DNA of 64,000 nt from Lonicera japonica. Lineage: Eukaryota > Streptophyta > Magnoliopsida > Dipsacales > Caprifoliaceae. Position numbers and translations under genes: made by a program. Where the stretch lies: assembly GCA_021464415.1 (NCBI GenBank), contig CM038469.1:27707736-27771735 (forward strand), in the 5' to 3' direction. A model generated the notes under the pieces. The model saw only the letters and a list, made by a program, of their open reading frames with translations. It searched no databases and had not been told where the DNA came from. Positions 58,525 through 64,000 of the stretch are shown in pieces (the first letter of the stretch is position 1; each line of letters begins with the position of its first letter).

Positions 58525-60559
58525 AGGAATACTAATGCATGTACTGGAACTCTACTTGGGCGATGGATATGGAAAATGGAACAGAATGGGTATTTTGGGT
58601 GGAGGCGGAGACCACGAAAAACTAGTCTGTAGTTCCTGAGGGTTACTTTGATGAATTTAATCATCAGATCTTTATCTCGAAGTTTGAGAGCATTGGTGAG
58701 AATGATGTTTTGAACTTCTTCTGGAAGGTAGGGAATTGCTTGCATGGGTTCAAGATGGGGTTCAAAATCAGAGAATTGGAATGGCTGGAAAGCCTTTTTG
58801 AAAAAGGATTCTTTTTCTAAAAAAGGCGGTTTATTGAGAGGCTGGTGAGATGAACTGGCTTGATCTTTGGGATTCATGATAAGGGGAGTAATGTGGGATT
58901 TTGATGGCATAAAGAGAGGTGTGGCTTGGGTTATAGAAAAGATACACGGGAGGATTTGTGGAGGATGAGAGAAATTAGGTTGGTATTTATAAAGTTTACA
59001 ATGAGGGAATGGTTTGATGGGAACGATGTGGGATAACTGGTTATCGGGTGGTTGGGTACGAGAGAAGTAATCTGCAATAACATTTTGCTTGCCTGGGATA
59101 TGCTTTGTTGTGAAAGACCATTGGGAAAACCATTCATACCATCGGAGTAACTGAGGATTGGGAATTTGCTTGTGTTTGAAATTTAGCATTGTTGGGAATG
59201 ATTTCAAATCTGTCTCAATGGTAAAGTGATGACCAATGAGATGAAACTGAAACTTTTCTATGCCGCGTCGGATTGCTAAAATTTCTTTGAAGGTGGAATG
59301 GTAATGACTTTCAGATGGTTTTAACTTTCCTGACTTGCTGCCCAATATAGATCACTTGCGTCTATTTGCAAAATGCGTGAACCATTAGAAGGGATTTGTA
59401 AAGGGGAAAGATCTTGCGTAAGTTGTTTAAGCTTAACAACACAATCTTCATGGAGCTTTGACCATGGTGGTGGAGACTTTTTGAGCAATTCGGTTAAAAG
59501 TCCTGTGTACTTGGAGAGATTAGGAATGAACTGTGACATGTAATTCACAAGTCCAAGTAATTATTGTACTTGGGTAACCGAAGTAAGCTTGTTTGAAAAT
59601 TTTAGGAGATCTTTGGATATATGAGGCTGCAATTGAATTTTTCCATCAGAGATTTTCATTCCAAGGAAATCAATCTCTGTAACCGCAATCACCATTTTCT
59701 TCTGGGATAACATAATGCCATTTTCAAGGACGAGCTGGTAAAAGTGAGTGAGGAGATTTAGATGGGAGTGCATGTCCATAGAATATAACAATATGTCATC
59801 AATGTAAATAAGGGCATTTGCCATGAGGGGCTGGAAGATCTGCGTCATTGTTCTCTGAAAGACTGATGAGGCATTCTTTAAACCAAAGGGCATAACTGTC
59901 CATTGGTAATGATAGCCTGGGATGCAAAATGTAGTCTTGTGTCTTTCGCTTGGTTCAATTCCAATTTGCCAAAAGCCTGCCTTTAGATCAAACTTGGAAA
60001 AGACTTTTGCATGCGATATTTGACTGAACAATGAATGTTTATGGGGAAGTGGGAACTTGTCACTAAGGAGGAAATGATTGAGGGGTTGGTAGTTAATGAC
60101 GAGTCTCATTTTGCCTCTTGCTTGCTCAGATCTTTTGTTTACATAGAAAGCTTCACATGTTCATTGTGAGATTGTTTCTTCAATGAGATTTTGCTGATGG
60201 AGAGTCTTCAATTCTGCAATGGCAAGGGCTAAGTGGTCTGGATTCATTCTAGAATGGGAGGCTTTGGTAGGATTGACATCTTCGTTGAGCTTGAAGGGGA
60301 GCTTAACGAAGTATTTAGGGTTTTGCCAAAGAGGGTTTAAACAGTTTTGGAGAAATTCGGTGTGGGAATCAGCACATGAGGTTTTAACAAGTTGGGCAAT
60401 GAGGGATTCGATGGAAGAATGATCTGTTGATGGGAATTCAATGACTGGGGATTGGACATGGTACACTTCTGAGGGGTGTATCCAAGGTAAAAGATATTTT
60501 TTATGACGAAAGCCATCATCGTCAAAATTCAAAACTTGAAATCTGACGAATAATATCAA
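58521..60559 (-). pseudogene. Endogenous pararetrovirus reverse transcriptase and RNase H
   Basis: Reverse transcriptase converting the pregenomic RNA to DNA. The frame from 60559 carries the fingers/palm. It is interrupted by a TGA at 60161-60163 before RLVINYQPLN, FSKFDLKAGFWQI and MPFGLKNASSVFQRTM. The catalytic YIDD (59806-59795) and FLGMKIS follow. After a stop at 59561-59563 come LLGLVNYMSQFIPNLSKYTG and the RNase H part, which starts ILQIDASD. A frameshift near 59330 leads to HYHSTFKEILAIRRGIEKF and FTTKHIPGKQNVIADYFSR. The order and motifs fit Caulimoviridae. Confidence 0.9.
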
Positions 60560-60806
60560 ATCCTATGAGGATATCCTTCTGAGGGAGGGAAGTGCCAAAT
60601 ACCTTGTGATTGATCGTTTTTCTTGGGAAAATCTGGAGCTGGATGGTTTTGCTAATTTTGTCTACCATGAGAATTTCACCATTTGCGACTCGAAAACCAA
60701 TAGAACATGGTTTCCAATAAGAGGAGGGTAACTTGGACGGATTCATAAAGGTTCTGGTTGAGCCTGTGTCAAAGAATGCTATCAACGGGACAGGTTTGTC
60801 ATAGGA
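60522..60806 (-). pseudogene. Endogenous pararetrovirus aspartic protease
   Basis: Retropepsin-like protease that would cleave the viral polyprotein. The catalytic DTGS is at 60770-60759 in AFFDTGSTRTF, followed by GFRVANGEIL and DILIGFDIIRQ. It lies in a different frame from the capsid ORF that ends at 60782, and another shift separates it from RT. No initiating Met is evident, so it was probably part of a longer polyprotein. Confidence 0.85.
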
Positions 60807-62540
60807 TTTTTTGATAAGAAGGATTTTGGCATAAGGAATTGGTTGAGGTCAAGGGACAAACATTCTTCGAGGGAGCTAACCATTGGGAATTCTGATTCTG
60901 AATGAGAAACTTCAGAGAGTTCTTCTGGGTCAGAATAGTGAATTTCCATGATGGTTTTCGGAGAAGCTTCTTCTTCTGCTGATAGTACTGATTCAATATC
61001 AGACTCATGAACTTCTAGATAGTGTTGCTGGAGAAGAGCCATGAATGCTTCTTTCTTCTTGGTGTTAGGACAATTTTTTGCAAAATGACCTTTCTTATGA
61101 CAAATGAAGCAACCATCACTGCGCTTTTTTCTGAAACTTCTTTTCTTCACAAACTTCCACGAATTTTTCTTCTTGAAGTGCTTCTTTTTGAAATGTTTCT
61201 TTCGTGGTTTATCATCATCTTGAGGGTTATGCTTTGAGCGTCGAGATCGTCTGGAATATTTTCCTTTTCGATGAGATCTGCAATCACAGTGCTTATCATT
61301 CTTGCATTTGATTTTCAGCCAATCTTTATTGCACGAAGAGGAAATCTTTTCAGCATTCTGTTGAATATTCTTCATGAGAGTCTGCTGGCTACATATTCTT
61401 TCAATGGAATCAACAAACAATTCATATATCTCTGCGAGAGTAAGGTCCTTAACTTCTGACTTCTGGATTTTCATGATCTTTTTTACTTCAACGACCAGCG
61501 GGTCTGGGAATGAATGAAATAAAATTTGTTTAAGATTGACATCATCAATTCCGCCTAGGACGTAAAACCGTTTAGAAATTCGTTCATAATGCCTTTCAAG
61601 ATCCTTGAGATCTAAGGAACAACATTTCATGTTCAGAAGTTCTTCTCGCATAATATCAAGATGGCGATACGGCTTACCAACAAATTCGATGTACATGAAA
61701 CCAAGGAATTTGTCAACAGTGTCTTGCTTCTGCAAAATCAATTGTCGATATGGACCCAGTGACTAATACCAATCTTTTAATCTGTCGGTTAAACGAGCTA
61801 AGAATCGTTTGAAAACTTCAGGTTGAGGACGATTCTCAAGATCAATATTAATCCATGCAGTGAACTTGTCAAATCTATCACGCCATTCGCTTGGAGGAAT
61901 ATCATCAAAGGTAAACTGTTGATATTTTTCACTGGGATGAATCTTTGGAAGGGAAAAATCAGCATCACTGGAATCAGAAGAGGGATCCTCAATGATCAGA
62001 TCTGCGTTGGGATCTAGTGGTGCTGGTGGCTGGTCTTGCCTGGGAGGATTTGCCTGTTGGCGTTGTTGTTGCGGTTGTTGTTGTTGCTGAGCCATGAAAA
62101 GTTCTTCAAAATTTGCAAATAAATCAGGCTTGTAAGCTTTGACTTAGGGCCTGTCATTCATTGCTAAATTTTTAAGAAACGAAGTAATTTGATTTTATGG
62201 CATCTCGTCTTCATTTTGAACAGCGAACATATCCTCTTGTTTAGATGATGCGCCCTGGGTTGTATTAAACTCATGGAGATGGGAATAGGCTTTAGGGTTT
62301 GTGGTAGCATTGGTTCGTTGGGTAGTATGGGTGATTTGCTGAAGGGGTTTAAGTGCTTGGACTGGTTGAGGTTAACGATACGTTTCTAAGTACGTATCAT
62401 CATAATCTGGATTTCTGGGGGTTATTTGAGGAGAGTGAGGGTAAGTTTTAGGTTTGGTGTATGGGACTTTAGGTTTATGTTTGGTGGTCGTAAGTCTGGG
62501 ACTTTGATCTGGCCAAATGGGAAGTTTTTGTCAAAGAGAA
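60782..62540 (-). pseudogene. Endogenous pararetrovirus capsid protein with zinc knuckle
   Basis: Capsid/nucleic-acid-binding protein. The frame can be followed from about 62540 through three stops (62374-62372, 62197-62195, 62146-62144). A Q/P-rich stretch at 62095 and another stop (61765-61763) follow. The open part from 61741 has FLGFMYIEFVGKP, ITKRF-like ISKRFYVLGG, a long basic region and the CX2CX4HX4C zinc knuckle (61111-61070), then an acidic C-terminus. This layout is standard for caulimovirid capsids. Q-to-stop changes could explain the stops. Confidence 0.88.
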
Positions 62541-64000
62541 TTTGCCCATAGGTCAATACTGTTAGGATTAGTAAGACATGTAGAATGTGAATTTCCGAAA
62601 CTTAGGCCTGGAAATGAGGGCGTCTGTGAGGGCATCTGTTCTTGATAAATTTGCCCCTAGCCTTATTTTACTTTAAAACTCTCACATTATCCTGTGTAAT
62701 TGATAAATTGTGTTTCGACAAGCGTTCTTATGATGTAAGTTACCTACTTATAGTTTAATAGCTTAGAAATGTTGTTATAGTATAATTAAGTTTGAATGAC
62801 CAATCGTTTCATCATTCGGGTGGTCCGAATTGAAAACGAGATCATAAACGCGTGTTTCGATTTTACGTGATTTACTAAATTTTGGTCAATTTTGAGAGGT
62901 CATAACTTCTTCATCCGATGTCCAAATGACTCCCCGTTTGCGGACAAATCTTCCTCTTATTCCCCTTTACAAGTTTCATGTTTGGCCGAGTCAAGATTCG
63001 AACGTTTCGAGGCTCATTTTGGGCTCCTAATGTGACAGTTTATTGCAACAGTCACCATGATCGATCATGGCAGACCATGATCAATCATGGGCAAACCAGA
63101 GCACTCCAGAACACTTCATGATCGTTCATGGTAAGCCTGTAAGTCGATTTTGACCACTTTTGACCCAAAAACTCACATTTTTAACCCATTTTCTCCTTCA
63201 CTTTCGACCAAAACTATCCAAGGGAGAGTGAGGGAGTTAAGAGCAACCCAAGGGAGGATTCTTTAGATCTTGGAAGACATACGATCCGTTGAGCAAAGCC
63301 TTTGCTTCCGAATCTCCTTCTTCCACCCTCATCTTCATTTTCCACCTCCATTAAAGCTTTGTGGGGTTTTAAGGTTTTGCAATCTTGAAGGAGGAGTGTC
63401 TTCAAGCTATCAATTTCAGAGATCAGGCTCCTTAGAGGTCGGAATCTAGTATAAAAACTAATTTTCTACCTTGTTATGATTTGATTCTCATTATACTACT
63501 TGCTTGTTTAAAACCCTACGTTATATATATATATATATATATTGGGTGTATAGTGAGATTTTGATGAAGTGTTGAAATTAATGATTCTAATAGACTACAT
63601 ATTGTTCAAATAGCATGATTCAACAAGAAATTCTTATTAAATACTTGCTTTTCACTAAAACCCTATTTGGACAGTATTGTATACTGAAGGTTCTTGTTAG
63701 GCACATTCATATAAACTAATGATGGTCCAAGTGGTTGGATTTCTTCATGAAATACTTATTAAACGATTTGTTCTACTTATTGAGATGGTTTATACTAAAA
63801 TTCTCATGTTGAATACATTATGAGTTTTATGTGTGACGATTGGTTTGCTGAAAGGTTTATTGCTAGCGCTAGTCCATGATCGGTCCCAGGTTTTGTCTCT
63901 AACGATTGAGACTTTAAGTTGGGACAGAGTGCCCTTGGGTGCAAGACTCGAAACCGTGCACGAAAAATAACGGGAGGCCTTGCTGCCGCGTGGTTGAAAG
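62541..64000. repeat. Probable LTR of another retrotransposon, running off the window
   Basis: No gene. It contains phrases typical of plant Ty3/gypsy chromovirus LTRs (AGGTCATAACTTCTTCATCCGATGTCCAAATGA; three CCATGATCGATCATGG-type palindromes at 63055-63131). A (TA)n run is at 63523-63543. The ends are not visible, so the assignment rests on resemblance only. Confidence 0.4.
63055..63131. repeat. Three palindromic CATGATC motifs
   Basis: CCATGATCGATCATGG (63055-63070, perfect), CCATGATCAATCATGG (63075-63090) and a diverged copy ending GATCGTTCATGG (63116-63131). Regularly spaced palindromes could bind a dimeric factor or form cruciforms. Confidence 0.8.

Noticed and set aside
49518..62540. 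Idea that the viral relic could give rise to an active virus
   Set aside because: Stops and frameshifts occur in every module, a transposon interrupts the movement module and fragments are inverted. No intact viral ORF remains.

Overview
The window looks like a nuclear chromosome segment of a eudicot plant, probably an asterid, although the species cannot be fixed from the sequence. It is AT-rich. It holds one long intron-rich host gene, and almost everything else is transposable-element and virus-derived DNA. I see no bacterial or organellar genes and no CRISPR array. I recognise no functional RNA gene.

Left part (1-15000). The minus strand carries a decayed autonomous Helitron (RepHel). 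Its N-terminal exon lies near 10.8-10.3 kb, the Rep (HUH/Y2) domain at 10.2-7.7 kb and the Pif1-type helicase at 7.7-6.8 kb. The C-terminal helicase exon sits far away at 1.29-0.55 kb, beyond 5.5 kb of intron or inserted DNA. From 10.9 to 15 kb there is non-coding DNA with several local duplications.

Middle-left (14.95-26.1 kb). This is a minus-strand Ty3/gypsy element of the Tat/Athila type. It has gag, protease, a tRNA-Asp-type primer site and a polypurine tract, but no visible reverse transcriptase. Its LTRs are interrupted by several Helitron-like repeats. Part of a second, adjacent copy remains at 25.25-26.12 kb, so the two copies may share one LTR.

Host gene (27.94-45.47 kb, plus strand). 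About 20 exons of an M1-family zinc aminopeptidase, like plant APM1, can be followed in order. The GAMEN and HEXXH...E motifs are intact, but the gene is broken. It has stop codons in exons 6 and 9, frameshifts in exons 1 (probable), 4, 8 and 11, and a damaged acceptor before exon 3. A 1.5-kb LINE lies inside exon 11 with a 12-bp target duplication. The introns carry a complete TRIM, several MITEs and a 77-bp triplication. Exons 12-19 are still open.

Right part (48.2-62.6 kb, minus strand). This is an endogenous pararetrovirus (Caulimoviridae-type) complex. A capsid/zinc-knuckle, protease, RT and RNase H module leads into a promoter and tRNA-Met primer-site region. That is followed by a movement-protein module, which ends at a second promoter and primer-site region. 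A complete, apparently intact hAT transposon (50614-54357) sits inside the movement-protein module. It has a 17-bp TIR, a perfect 8-bp target duplication and a three-exon transposase of about 782 residues. An uninterrupted relative of its target site survives at 48.9 kb. The last 1.3 kb looks like part of an LTR that runs off the window.

The parts do not form a pathway. The region records successive insertions into a decaying gene and into each other. The hAT transposase is the only protein in the window that looks potentially functional.
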